The notes beneath the pieces are model-generated. The model did no database searches, had not been told where the DNA came from, and saw only the letters and a program-made list of their open reading frames with translations. A program made the translations under genes and the position numbers. Source: Acinetobacter sp. ANC 3929 (GTDB taxonomy: Bacteria; Pseudomonadota; Gammaproteobacteria; Pseudomonadales; Moraxellaceae). Taken from it: a stretch of DNA of 64,000 bases. Position 1 is the first letter of the stretch. Every line of letters starts with the position of its first letter. The stretch lies in contig NZ_KB850000.1 of the NCBI RefSeq assembly GCF_000369405.1, positions 1,136,768 through 1,200,767 on the forward strand. Direction: 5' to 3'. Of this stretch, positions 26,918 through 35,411 are shown piece by piece.

Positions 26918-29671
26918 TTAGACACTCACTACAGCTTTACTAAAAGCTTCTTCTTCATTTTCAAGAGATTTATATTTCCCAGCTTCCGTCCCAAATACTG
27001 ACTTTTTACACCATTTTTGCAGCTCATCTTCTGTGTAATAATAATTTCTTAAAATAATTTCAATAACGCTAAGACCAATACCAATCCAGTTTAGCCATAC
27101 AGCAGCACGCATAATACCTATAGTCAAAAAGCTTTTAATAGCTATAGACTTTTGCAATCTTATTACAATATCTCTGCCAGCTAATGCAGGAAGTCTTAAT
27201 AACATCCCAATACCTACACCAACCATTAATAAAGAAATAGTAGCTTTTGCACCTAATACAATCAGTAAGAAAATATTATCTTTTCCGCCAAACTCTTTTA
27301 CGAATGCTGTAATGTCGGCAATCATACTAAAGGTGGCCCCACCAATTGCAAGTCTTGCACCATATAGTCTAATTTTATTCGCTTTTTCTTGAAAACTTAA
27401 AGCATCCATACCACCACCAGCAATATCTAAAACAACCGCTGTAGTCGCTAATAAGCCTGCTGTTACCTTAAAACCGTTTTCCCAATTTCTATCCCCAGCG
27501 AAAAGACTGGCTTGCGTTCCCAAATTTATTAACTCAAATAGAGCAACAACTCCAGAAATCCTGAGCGCTACACTCACAGGAGATTTACTCAGAATTTCTT
27601 TAATTTTTTGTGTAGCCGTATTCTGCCCTGCATTCTTCCAACGTTTTTGGATTTCAGTCGCATTCAACTGACTTGCTGCATTCGTCATTTTTAAATCAAT
27701 ATTATAGAGCAATGACCATTTCGGCACTTTGTCTGTTAATAACGAACTATGAGCATAGGCAATAAAAGAAACCCTTGAAAGTTTCTTTGCAATCAAAGGA
27801 CTTGCATTATATTGTAGGCTCCATTTGGCTACACTGCGTGTAATCTCTGAGATCCAAGGTAAAGCTTTGGCAGGGTTATACCATTTCAGGTCATTAACTT
27901 TATTGTTTGGGTCAGCTAACCATTGCTCCCATAGCTGGTCAGCACTGACAAACGCAGCAATTAAACCTTTTAAGCTGGATTGAGACTGATCCCAAGTTAA
28001 AGAGGTAATTTCAGGACTTTTTGCATTATATTGATCAATCAAACTTTTTTGATTATAGGTGACTGCGCGCATATATAGATTATCGTCAGAGATTTTATCC
28101 ACCCCTAACCATTTTTCCATCAATGCCTGCCCTTGATCACAACCTGTCATGCCATTGATGAGTGATAGTACTTTTATGTGAAATAATGCACCATCGCCCT
28201 TTAGAACTGTTTGATCATAAGTATAAAATGCTTTTAGTAACTGTTTAGATTGCAGCCATTGCAAATGATCACTTGCATAGGCTTGTGCTGATTTACGTGC
28301 TTCATCAGTTAATACTTTCACTTTGTTGTCGAAAGCATTTTTTGCGGTCCAATCAATTTTTGTCGAATACTTCGTTTCCCAATCCAATTTCGCTTGTGCT
28401 TTAGATTGGCTAATAATCTTATCTCTGACCTGCTTTTGTCCCACAGCATATTTTTTATTGTACTGCTGTAAAAACTTTTCTTTTTCTTGCGGAGAAGCTC
28501 GATCCCAAATTTCATTAACTTTGCGTTGGTAGTCTCTTTGATCCATCGATCCGAAGAGAGGGATTTTACCTTGCGCAAATATTAACTTAGTACTCAAATC
28601 AGCCTGTAGGGTATTAGTACTTAAACCTTGATTGATAAGTTTATTTTCAACAACAATCTTAATACTATCAATCAATTGAGAAGAATTTAACTTATGTTCA
28701 TTGGTCGTTTTATTATCTTTCTCTGCGATATATTTTGTAAGTTTTTCAAATCTCGCATTTCGACTATCATTGAGTTTTAGCGTTATGCCAATTGGATCAT
28801 ACAACGCCATACAAGCAACATTATTAGGTTCTTGAACAAATTTTTTCAAAATTTGTTCAATACGTCCTGTACCAAAGCTTTTAACATTATAAATTGAATT
28901 TTTCACATTGGCTGCTGCCAAACAATGTGCTTGAGTTGCCCCACCTCCCACAATAAATTTTTGCCATTTGCCTTCAGTTACAAATTTCTCAGCATTTTTT
29001 TCATATTCTTTTAGTTTTAGTTTACTCATCGGATCATGGGTATGGATGAGATAAGCAACTTTAGCTTCATCTTTAGGATTACTTTCTAAAGTAATCAAAG
29101 ATGAATTAACACTATGACCCGCCCCTTTGCAGGCAAATTCAGGCACGCTTTTTGGGGCTTCTTTACCAACAGGAAAATATGATAAATGTCCTTTCGGTGT
29201 AACTAGATAGCCTGCCCACTCCAAAGCTCCAGATGCCCGTTTTACTAAACTGTATATATATCCAGTATCAATCATTTCTACTGCATATTTAAAATGACTT
29301 AACTGAATCTCTTTTACATTTTTTCCTAATGTTGCAGGCAAAGCAGGCGCTGAGCTACTGACTACCGTATAACGTAAAGGTAAAATATTAAAACCCGTTT
29401 TACGACAGAAATTCGAACATTCTTTTTGTGCTTGCCCTGCACTATTATTCTGTACATTTGCAGCAGTGGACTGTTTTGCAGATTTGGAAACTGAACTTTG
29501 AGCTATTTTTTTAGCTAATTCTTTCAGATCTTCTGGACTTCCAATCTTTCCCAAAGAGTTGTTTTGACCAAATTTAAGAATGTTACTCTGTTTTTGCTGT
29601 TGAAGAGCTTCACTAAGTTTTGAGTTAGCATTATATGGAATCTTAAATTTAGCCTGCTGATTTGTTGTCAT
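26918..29671 (-). CDS. VasX/BTH_I2691-like type VI secretion effector
   Basis: A 917-residue effector candidate. After a polar Gln/Asn/Ser-rich lead (1-80) comes the motif C85-x3-C89 RKTGFNILPLRY. With IDTGYIYSLVKRASGALEWAGYLVTP this is the N-terminal signature of the VasX/BTH_I2691 group. A long helical middle follows. Roughly residues 690-880 hold several hydrophobic segments (VALRISGVVALFELINLG, LLIVLGAKATISLLMVGVGIGMLL, WIGIGLSVIEIIL), as in membrane-disrupting VasX-type toxins. The neighbours fit delivery: vgrG and a DUF4123 adaptor lie directly upstream in one operon, with an 8-bp gap to the adaptor. No PAAR domain was seen. The target, presumably the inner membrane of rivals, is inferred from family and topology. 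Confidence 0.82.
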   Translation of the reverse strand: MTTNQQAKFKIPYNANSKLSEALQQQKQSNILKFGQNNSLGKIGSPEDLKELAKKIAQSSVSKSAKQSTAANVQNNSAGQAQKECSNFCRKTGFNILPLRYTVVSSSAPALPATLGKNVKEIQLSHFKYAVEMIDTGYIYSLVKRASGALEWAGYLVTPKGHLSYFPVGKEAPKSVPEFACKGAGHSVNSSLITLESNPKDEAKVAYLIHTHDPMSKLKLKEYEKNAEKFVTEGKWQKFIVGGGATQAHCLAAANVKNSIYNVKSFGTGRIEQILKKFVQEPNNVACMALYDPIGITLKLNDSRNARFEKLTKYIAEKDNKTTNEHKLNSSQLIDSIKIVVENKLINQGLSTNTLQADLSTKLIFAQGKIPLFGSMDQRDYQRKVNEIWDRASPQEKEKFLQQYNKKYAVGQKQVRDKIISQSKAQAKLDWETKYSTKIDWTAKNAFDNKVKVLTDEARKSAQAYASDHLQWLQSKQLLKAFYTYDQTVLKGDGALFHIKVLSLINGMTGCDQGQALMEKWLGVDKISDDNLYMRAVTYNQKSLIDQYNAKSPEITSLTWDQSQSSLKGLIAAFVSADQLWEQWLADPNNKVNDLKWYNPAKALPWISEITRSVAKWSLQYNASPLIAKKLSRVSFIAYAHSSLLTDKVPKWSLLYNIDLKMTNAASQLNATEIQKRWKNAGQNTATQKIKEILSKSPVSVALRISGVVALFELINLGTQASLFAGDRNWENGFKVTAGLLATTAVVLDIAGGGMDALSFQEKANKIRLYGARLAIGGATFSMIADITAFVKEFGGKDNIFLLIVLGAKATISLLMVGVGIGMLLRLPALAGRDIVIRLQKSIAIKSFLTIGIMRAAVWLNWIGIGLSVIEIILRNYYYTEDELQKWCKKSVFGTEAGKYKSLENEEEAFSKAVVSV

Positions 29672-29679
29672 ATCACACC

Positions 29680-30624
29680 TTATACATTTAGATCTTGCTG
29701 AATAACGGAATACAAATCAGCATCCAGATAATCCATTGCATCTGTAAATGAAAGCTCACCCTGCACGCAATGCGCGTAAAGAATATCCGTCACTATAGGA
29801 TGAGTCATAAAATCCTTATGAATAATTTGCCCATATAAACCATAAGTGACGAGATCTAAATTATTTTCTAGTCCATAAACTTGATATGCTTGTACTAAAG
29901 TTTTATGAATCTCTACAGGGCGTAATTTTGAAACATCGACGTCTTTAAAATCATTCAGCTGTTGAAATACACTATTTGCTATTTCAACCAGATCTAATGC
30001 GACCGATTGAGATTGATCCAGAGAACGAAGCGCTAATGTTTTGATTTGAGCCCGCTCCTCATGAGATTCGATACTATAAAACCCTGTAGGATGTAAGAAA
30101 TGCCACGCTTCAAAGTTATCTAATAAACTCAATACATTTTTTTCTTCTAAAATATCATTTAAATAAATCAGTACCCGAGGATCATACCAACGGAATAAAA
30201 TTTTCCGTCCTTGATCAGACACGACCAACTTATTTCTTATCTGATCTCTTAACTCCTCAAGAGATCCTGTTTTTGATACACCAAAGCCATGTACAAAGTA
30301 ATAGTCATTAGTAATATCTTTATTGCGCAATAAATTTAGCAGCACATCATCTTTTACATGCTCAAATACCTTTTGATCATCAATTCGTATCAAAAAAAGA
30401 TTAGATGTTTCCATGTCCTTTTTAATTGCTAAAGGAATATAAGCAATATTCTTTTTCGCTAAGGTATTGACCACGTCATCAAAAATGGATGGATTTAAGG
30501 TGCTATCTAATAAAAAGATGACGTGCCCGTATTCATTTAATAACTTTTTACATTGTTGTTCCAATTGGACTCTGTCATCTTGTTCAGAAGCATATTGAAC
30601 TGCTGTAAAAATAGGTAAACTCAT
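29680..30624 (-). CDS. DUF4123 type VI effector adaptor/chaperone
   Basis: A 314-residue DUF4123 (Tap/TEC-like) protein that loads a cognate effector on VgrG. The family core is seen as a Rossmann-like N-terminal part (VIFLLDSTLN) and the hallmark FRWYDPRVLIYL near residue 145, then LHPTGFYSIE. The C-terminal helical part with Leu-rich stretches likely binds the effector. The start codon overlaps the vgrG stop (ATGA). The gene lies between vgrG and the effector, the standard order for a VgrG-adaptor-effector set. Confidence 0.88.
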   Translation of the reverse strand: MSLPIFTAVQYASEQDDRVQLEQQCKKLLNEYGHVIFLLDSTLNPSIFDDVVNTLAKKNIAYIPLAIKKDMETSNLFLIRIDDQKVFEHVKDDVLLNLLRNKDITNDYYFVHGFGVSKTGSLEELRDQIRNKLVVSDQGRKILFRWYDPRVLIYLNDILEEKNVLSLLDNFEAWHFLHPTGFYSIESHEERAQIKTLALRSLDQSQSVALDLVEIANSVFQQLNDFKDVDVSKLRPVEIHKTLVQAYQVYGLENNLDLVTYGLYGQIIHKDFMTHPIVTDILYAHCVQGELSFTDAMDYLDADLYSVIQQDLNV

Positions 30625-33230
30625 GATAAGTCAACCTTAGCTGAGCCATTTTGAGCTGCCTGTGTCTGTTTCGCAGAACAGTCAGGTAAATCAATTGCAG
30701 GGACATTCACAGATCCCCCACCCATAAACAAATGCTGCCCTGCCTTCACCTCAAACTTACCACCCGTCGTTGGGAAAATACCTGAACCATCCAGCTTGAT
30801 TTGAGAACCGCCCGCGGTAATCACAATCTCTTTCGGACTACTGATCTCAATGCGATCTTCGGTCGAAATAATCTGAATCCCTTGCTTAGCAAGCAAATCC
30901 ATTCCATCTGCTTGAGCCAGTGCTTCAAATTTACCTTTGGCAGCCACCTGCTTAATCCCATTTTGCGCCGCAAATAGACTGGCTTTACCACTCACATGTG
31001 CAATCAGATTCTTTTGTGTGCTTAGATTGATACTGTCACCCGCAAACTGATTGATCTGTCCATCCGCTGATAAATGAATATCTTCATTGGTACTCAGGCC
31101 AATGCCTGCGGGTGAGCTGAGCAACAACATCGCCTTATTAAACTTGGCAATATCAGACTCAATTTCTTCGGCAAAGGCTTTCAATTGATCCAATGATTCA
31201 ATCTCATCAGTCTGCTGATTCTTAGCCACTTCACTTAAAGCTTTGGCATTGCTCTGATTGCCTTCCAGCTGTTGCTTGGCAACTTGGGCATCCATGTGTT
31301 CGCCTTGCGCTTGATCTTGTTTGTGCGTAGAAACTAGAAGACCTTCGCCTGCACGGACTGCGCCCCATTGATCAGTGCGAAGCTCAAAACCTTCGCCTCG
31401 GTCTTCACTTTCCGCTTTGTTTTTGGGATGACTGAGTTTACCGAGGTTCAGTTGGCTGGCTGCATGGCTACTTTGCAACTGGGCGCTGATCTGTCCTGTG
31501 GTGTCATCAAAGCGCAGTTGGTTATAGCCTTCGCCTTGATATTCTTTAGATTTGAACCCTGCCAGTTTCTTGGTATCAGGTAACTTGCCTGAGTTGTCGA
31601 ATTTGGTCGGGCTGCGGTGTGCTTCATGGATGCGTCCCACCACAAATGGGCGATCAATGTTGCCATCAAAGAAGTCAATCACCACGATTTCATCGATACG
31701 CGGCAAGAAGCGTGCACCATAGCCTTCACCTGCCCAAGGGGTCAGTACATCCACCCAAGCGGAGTCAGTGTCATTGTCATTCGCGCCTGCACCACCATCA
31801 TGGCTATGATCGTCATTGCGGGTGAACAGGAAACGGACTTTGATGCGTCCCCATTCATCCACATGGATTTCTTCACCACTGGGTCCAACCACTTTAGCGC
31901 GTTGTGGAGAGGCTGCTGGTCGGTGTTGTAATGGGTTGTATTCGGGTACGGTTTTGATATTGCGGCGTTGCAGGATTAACTGGTTGGCTTGGCGTTCTTC
32001 TGCCTTGTTGTATTGAGTGGGTTGCCAATTGCTTTGTGCCAACAGTTGATTAATTTGTTGATTCAGATCTTTGGGCAAGTTGTTTTGGTTATAGAAGTTT
32101 TTGCCTGTGATCAGGAATTCTTTGTCTGCCCCGTCATGTTGATCGATTTCAGGGTGCTCTGCCAGTTCAAACCAGTAACCGACATGGGTATCTCGGACAG
32201 TGGTATGGGCAATAAACTGTTTCGATTGTAGATCGTAATATTGACCCAAGTTTTGATTGAGCTTTTCAATCTGGGCATTGCCTGACTGGGTCGCCCCATC
32301 TTCTCCATTTAGGTCTTGCATCCAAGCGGGTGAAAAGTGCCATGCTTGTTCTAGACCTAGACTGGCATTGTCATGTTGTTCGCTGTGTTGATGCGTGCTT
32401 TGGACACTACCTGCACCTTCTTCTTGTTCCAGTGCATCAGCTTGCCAGCGTTGTACATGGACTGAACTCGGCTGTAGTGTACGTTGTCCGATCAAGCTGG
32501 TCATGCTGTCGTATTGTTCAGTGGCACTGCTGCGGTGGTAGCGAATCTGTCTGCGATCGAGCGCTTGGTATTGACTATTGTCATCAATGAGACGTAGTTT
32601 TTGTGCCTGGATGGCTGCACTGCTGAGTGGAACTGTGTGTGCTGCTTCATCAATCAGCCAGTTGATGCCTTCACTACGCATCAAACGAGTTAAGAAGTCA
32701 TAGTCACTTTCATTGGACTGCATAATAAAGGGACGGACATGGTAGTCTTGGCTGAGTCCGCTTAGGTCTAAAGTGAGGCTGGATGCAAATAAGGGACTTT
32801 TTTGCTGCCATTCTTTGAAGATGATTTCGATGACATCACACACGCTCTTGTTCATAAACACGCGGCTATTACGGCGTTGTTTCCACAGTGCAGTTGGATC
32901 TTCAAGCGTGAGTTTATATAAAGTTAAACTTCCATCCGATTGCCCTTGTAGGACTTGAGTGATGATCCCCGTAACACGGGTTAATTGACCTTGATCAGTG
33001 ACGGTATCAATTGCAGCTTGACTGCCAATAAATTTTTTTAAGGGAATAGTCGCATTAGTCGACAAGCAAATTAATTCTGCTTTAAGGCCTGCATTGAGTT
33101 GATGCTGCCCATCAATACGTTGCAGGAAAACTTGAGTATTTAAATTTTGATTCGAAAATTGAATATGAATGGCACGTTTTTGTGCTGTAAGGCCGAGACT
33201 CTCTAACGCTTGAAATATATTAGCCAACAT
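30621..33230 (-). CDS. vgrG: Type VI secretion system tip protein VgrG
   Basis: An 869-residue spike protein. The N-terminal gp27-like region (~1-400) contains FLQRIDGQHQLNAG, SDYDFLTRLMRSEGINWLID and LTGKNFYNQNN-like elements. The gp5 OB-fold follows (KVVGPSGEEIHVDEWGRIKV; GEGYGARFLPRIDEIVVIDF; DRPFVVGRIHEAHRSP). The DUF2345-type beta-helix region then carries GEGFELRTDQWGAVRAGEGL and LLSSPAGIGLSTNEDIHLSA. It ends in a short polar tail (DCSAKQTQAAQNG) with no fused toxin, so effectors are probably carried as cargo. Core T6SS genes are not in the window: this is an orphan vgrG island. Confidence 0.95.
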   Translation of the reverse strand: MLANIFQALESLGLTAQKRAIHIQFSNQNLNTQVFLQRIDGQHQLNAGLKAELICLSTNATIPLKKFIGSQAAIDTVTDQGQLTRVTGIITQVLQGQSDGSLTLYKLTLEDPTALWKQRRNSRVFMNKSVCDVIEIIFKEWQQKSPLFASSLTLDLSGLSQDYHVRPFIMQSNESDYDFLTRLMRSEGINWLIDEAAHTVPLSSAAIQAQKLRLIDDNSQYQALDRRQIRYHRSSATEQYDSMTSLIGQRTLQPSSVHVQRWQADALEQEEGAGSVQSTHQHSEQHDNASLGLEQAWHFSPAWMQDLNGEDGATQSGNAQIEKLNQNLGQYYDLQSKQFIAHTTVRDTHVGYWFELAEHPEIDQHDGADKEFLITGKNFYNQNNLPKDLNQQINQLLAQSNWQPTQYNKAEERQANQLILQRRNIKTVPEYNPLQHRPAASPQRAKVVGPSGEEIHVDEWGRIKVRFLFTRNDDHSHDGGAGANDNDTDSAWVDVLTPWAGEGYGARFLPRIDEIVVIDFFDGNIDRPFVVGRIHEAHRSPTKFDNSGKLPDTKKLAGFKSKEYQGEGYNQLRFDDTTGQISAQLQSSHAASQLNLGKLSHPKNKAESEDRGEGFELRTDQWGAVRAGEGLLVSTHKQDQAQGEHMDAQVAKQQLEGNQSNAKALSEVAKNQQTDEIESLDQLKAFAEEIESDIAKFNKAMLLLSSPAGIGLSTNEDIHLSADGQINQFAGDSINLSTQKNLIAHVSGKASLFAAQNGIKQVAAKGKFEALAQADGMDLLAKQGIQIISTEDRIEISSPKEIVITAGGSQIKLDGSGIFPTTGGKFEVKAGQHLFMGGGSVNVPAIDLPDCSAKQTQAAQNGSAKVDLS

Positions 33231-33265
33231 CTTTTTTATAAAATATTAAATAAAATTTTAGGCAT

Positions 33266-33303
33266 ATTATACAAAATAGACTAATTTGTCTATTTTGTAT
33301 AAT
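33266..33303. repeat. Perfect 16-bp-arm palindrome upstream of vgrG
   Basis: Arms ATTATACAAAATAGAC and GTCTATTTTGTATAAT around a 6-nt loop (TAATTT). It lies 11 bases past the DUF2520 gene stop and 36 bases before the vgrG start. The arms are not followed by a strong T-run in either direction, so it could be a weak terminator or a regulatory site for the island. Confidence 0.75.
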
Positions 33304-33314
33304 TATCGTTAATT

Positions 33315-34091
33315 CTAATTGCTTTGCCGTTTATAAATCCCATCACTCATTAATGCATAGATATTTTCCAAGTCTTTTCGATGCATATTTGCCAATAGCT
33401 GAGCGTGCATATTTAATATATTCTGATCACCACGCATTGCAGGCCCTGTCTGCATTTGGCGAGGATCATTGAGTGTTGCCTTATTCGCAGTTTCCCTTAT
33501 TAAAGGGTATAACAAACTAAAATCAACCTGCTCAGCATCGACCACTTGCTTCGCCATGTCATAACAATAATTACTAAAATTACAAGCAAATACTGCGGCT
33601 AAATGCAAGGTTAAACGCTGTGTAGAACTATATTGATAAACACGTTGGCTTAAACTGTTTGCCAAATCCGTTAATAATGTTAAGTCCTGTGTTTGAACTG
33701 CTTCGACGAACAAAGGTGTTTCAGACCAGTTCACTGCTCTTTCAAAACTAAAGGTTTGCAATGGATATAAAACCCCAGCGCGCGAATGCTCATGCTGAAG
33801 TATCGACAAGTCCGTACTGCCTGAAGTATGAACAATAAGATTGTCTGGTAAATATCGAGTAATCGCTTGAATCACACTTGAAATTGCTTGATCACTCACA
33901 GCAATAATGACCAGATCTGTTTGTGGATCAAGTTGTTGAACCTGATCAATTGCCTGAGCATTGACCTGATCAGCCAGTGTCTGTGCGTGCTGTAAATCGC
34001 GACTATAGATTTGAACAATTTGATGCTGTAACTGCAATACTTTTGCGAAATGTGTTGCCACACGCCCTGCGCCAATCAATGTAATTCGCAT
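33315..34091 (-). CDS. DUF2520/Rossmann-like oxidoreductase-type protein
   Basis: A 258-residue protein with an N-terminal NAD(P)-binding fold (MRITLIGAGRVATHFAKVL, then DLVIIAVSDQAI). The DUF2520 C-terminal helical domain follows (HTSGSTDLSIL, GVLYPLQTFSFERAV, LHLAAVFACNFSNYCYDMA, GPAMRGDQNI). It resembles ketopantoate-reductase/PPK-type dehydrogenases in architecture. The substrate is unknown. Leftward, upstream of the vgrG island and separated from it by the palindrome at 33266. Confidence 0.85.
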   Translation of the reverse strand: MRITLIGAGRVATHFAKVLQLQHQIVQIYSRDLQHAQTLADQVNAQAIDQVQQLDPQTDLVIIAVSDQAISSVIQAITRYLPDNLIVHTSGSTDLSILQHEHSRAGVLYPLQTFSFERAVNWSETPLFVEAVQTQDLTLLTDLANSLSQRVYQYSSTQRLTLHLAAVFACNFSNYCYDMAKQVVDAEQVDFSLLYPLIRETANKATLNDPRQMQTGPAMRGDQNILNMHAQLLANMHRKDLENIYALMSDGIYKRQSN

Positions 34092-34131
34092 AATCTCTAT
34101 CTATTCATCGTGATTGCTTAAGCATGCCAAT

Positions 34132-34158
34132 AAAAAAAGGACGAATCAATTCGTCCTT
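34132..34158 (-). terminator. Terminator of the LprI-like lipoprotein gene
   Basis: Stem AAGGACGAA / TTCGTCCTT with a TCAA loop, followed leftward by seven T residues. Confidence 0.9.
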
Positions 34159-34173
34159 GTTCTGGTTGCTTAC

Positions 34174-35226
34174 TTAATTGACATTATTGAGATAAACAAT
34201 GCGCTCAATCGTCCGTTGAGTAAAGCATTTGGTGTATTGCATATCTCGATCTTGTTGACGCATTGCATCATTCCAATAACCTGATTGTTTCTGATAGGTC
34301 TCACGATCTTTTTCAGGAATGTCATACACACTTTTTTGTGACAACACCTTACAATCGACATCACGTTTTTCAAACCAATCTGCTTGATCTTGCTGTAATT
34401 GTGTCTTTTGTTCAGGGCTGAATTTATCCCATGTTTGGTTTAAACGCTCAACCTGTTTGGATTTCTCAGCATCGAGCTCTTTCTTGCGAATATCCATCGC
34501 TTTTTGCGCCAAGTCCATTTGAGCAGAAGACTCTGCATCATACTCTTGTTGCGCCTGTTCGCTACTTTGTTCCATCAAGCGATTTTCTTTTAAGTAAGCA
34601 ACATATTGCACGGCCTTAGTCGCCATGAACACCACACCATCAATGACGCCATTTTGATCGGGAATATTGAAAACCAAACCATCCTTATCTGTTTTGGTCA
34701 GATTATAGGAAAACTCACCGCTTAATTGGTCATTTTCGAGTGTTAATGGATAATCACTATCCGAGAAATAATCACTCAAGGTATAGGTTTTTGGATCTTC
34801 GTCCTCACCATCGTGTTGATATTTTTGCTGTTCAAGATAGGCGTTTTCTGCACGTTTCTGCAACCCCTTCGGGAAAGAAACCACCAGCTGGCTCTCACAA
34901 CTCAATAATGTCTTTGATGTCTGTTCTGTTTCACTGGCATCTAATGTGCGCACATTTTTAATTTCAAACTTTAAACCTTTATTGATAGTATCTAAAATCG
35001 TATAGTCCGCTTGATATTCACTGTCACGTAAACTACGCTCTATTTGCTTTAAATACGCTTTTTTTAATGCAGCCTGAATATTATTGAGGTTGTCTTGATT
35101 GGTACAGCTCCACTCTGCAACAGCTGCACTATCCGTATTTTCAACTTTATCTTTCGGCTTGAACTTATCACAACCTGTTAATAAAACTGCTGCCGTTAAT
35201 GTTGTGAATATAAAAAGCTTATTCAT
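34174..35226 (-). CDS. Lipoprotein with LprI/DUF1311-like C-terminus
   Basis: A 350-residue lipoprotein. The signal peptide MNKLFIFTTLTAAVLLTGC has lipobox Cys19. The C-terminal third (WDKFSPEQKTQLQQDQADWFEKRDVDC, then KCFTQRTIERIVYL) has the DUF1311/LprI pattern of tryptophan, Arg-Asp and paired cysteines. Members include lysozyme inhibitors, so a periplasmic protective role is possible but not shown. A charged helical linker (~215-260) precedes it. Monocistronic, with a strong terminator. Confidence 0.75.
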   Translation of the reverse strand: MNKLFIFTTLTAAVLLTGCDKFKPKDKVENTDSAAVAEWSCTNQDNLNNIQAALKKAYLKQIERSLRDSEYQADYTILDTINKGLKFEIKNVRTLDASETEQTSKTLLSCESQLVVSFPKGLQKRAENAYLEQQKYQHDGEDEDPKTYTLSDYFSDSDYPLTLENDQLSGEFSYNLTKTDKDGLVFNIPDQNGVIDGVVFMATKAVQYVAYLKENRLMEQSSEQAQQEYDAESSAQMDLAQKAMDIRKKELDAEKSKQVERLNQTWDKFSPEQKTQLQQDQADWFEKRDVDCKVLSQKSVYDIPEKDRETYQKQSGYWNDAMRQQDRDMQYTKCFTQRTIERIVYLNNVN

Positions 35227-35351
35227 ATTAATACCCTGTTATCTTGTTTTTTTCGGGCGTATTCTACTCAATTTAAATCTAGACTTTCGAGTCTTTTCTT
35301 GAATTTTATGCAAACAACCAGATCTAGAATCATATTTACGAAATTAAATAA

Positions 35352-35386
35352 TTAAAATAAAAGGAGTTATTACAATAATAACTCCT
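35352..35386 (-). terminator. Terminator of the OmpA-domain gene
   Basis: Eleven-base stem AGGAGTTATTA / TAATAACTCCT with a 3-nt loop, followed leftward by TTTTATTTTAA. Confidence 0.85.
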
Positions 35387-35411
35387 GTTTAAATAGTACT
35401 TGAAGGATGAA

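Noticed and set aside
35281..35298. Short hairpin AGACT-TTCG-AGTCT followed by TTTTC
   Set aside because: Only a 5-bp stem, and no plus-strand gene ends nearby for it to terminate.
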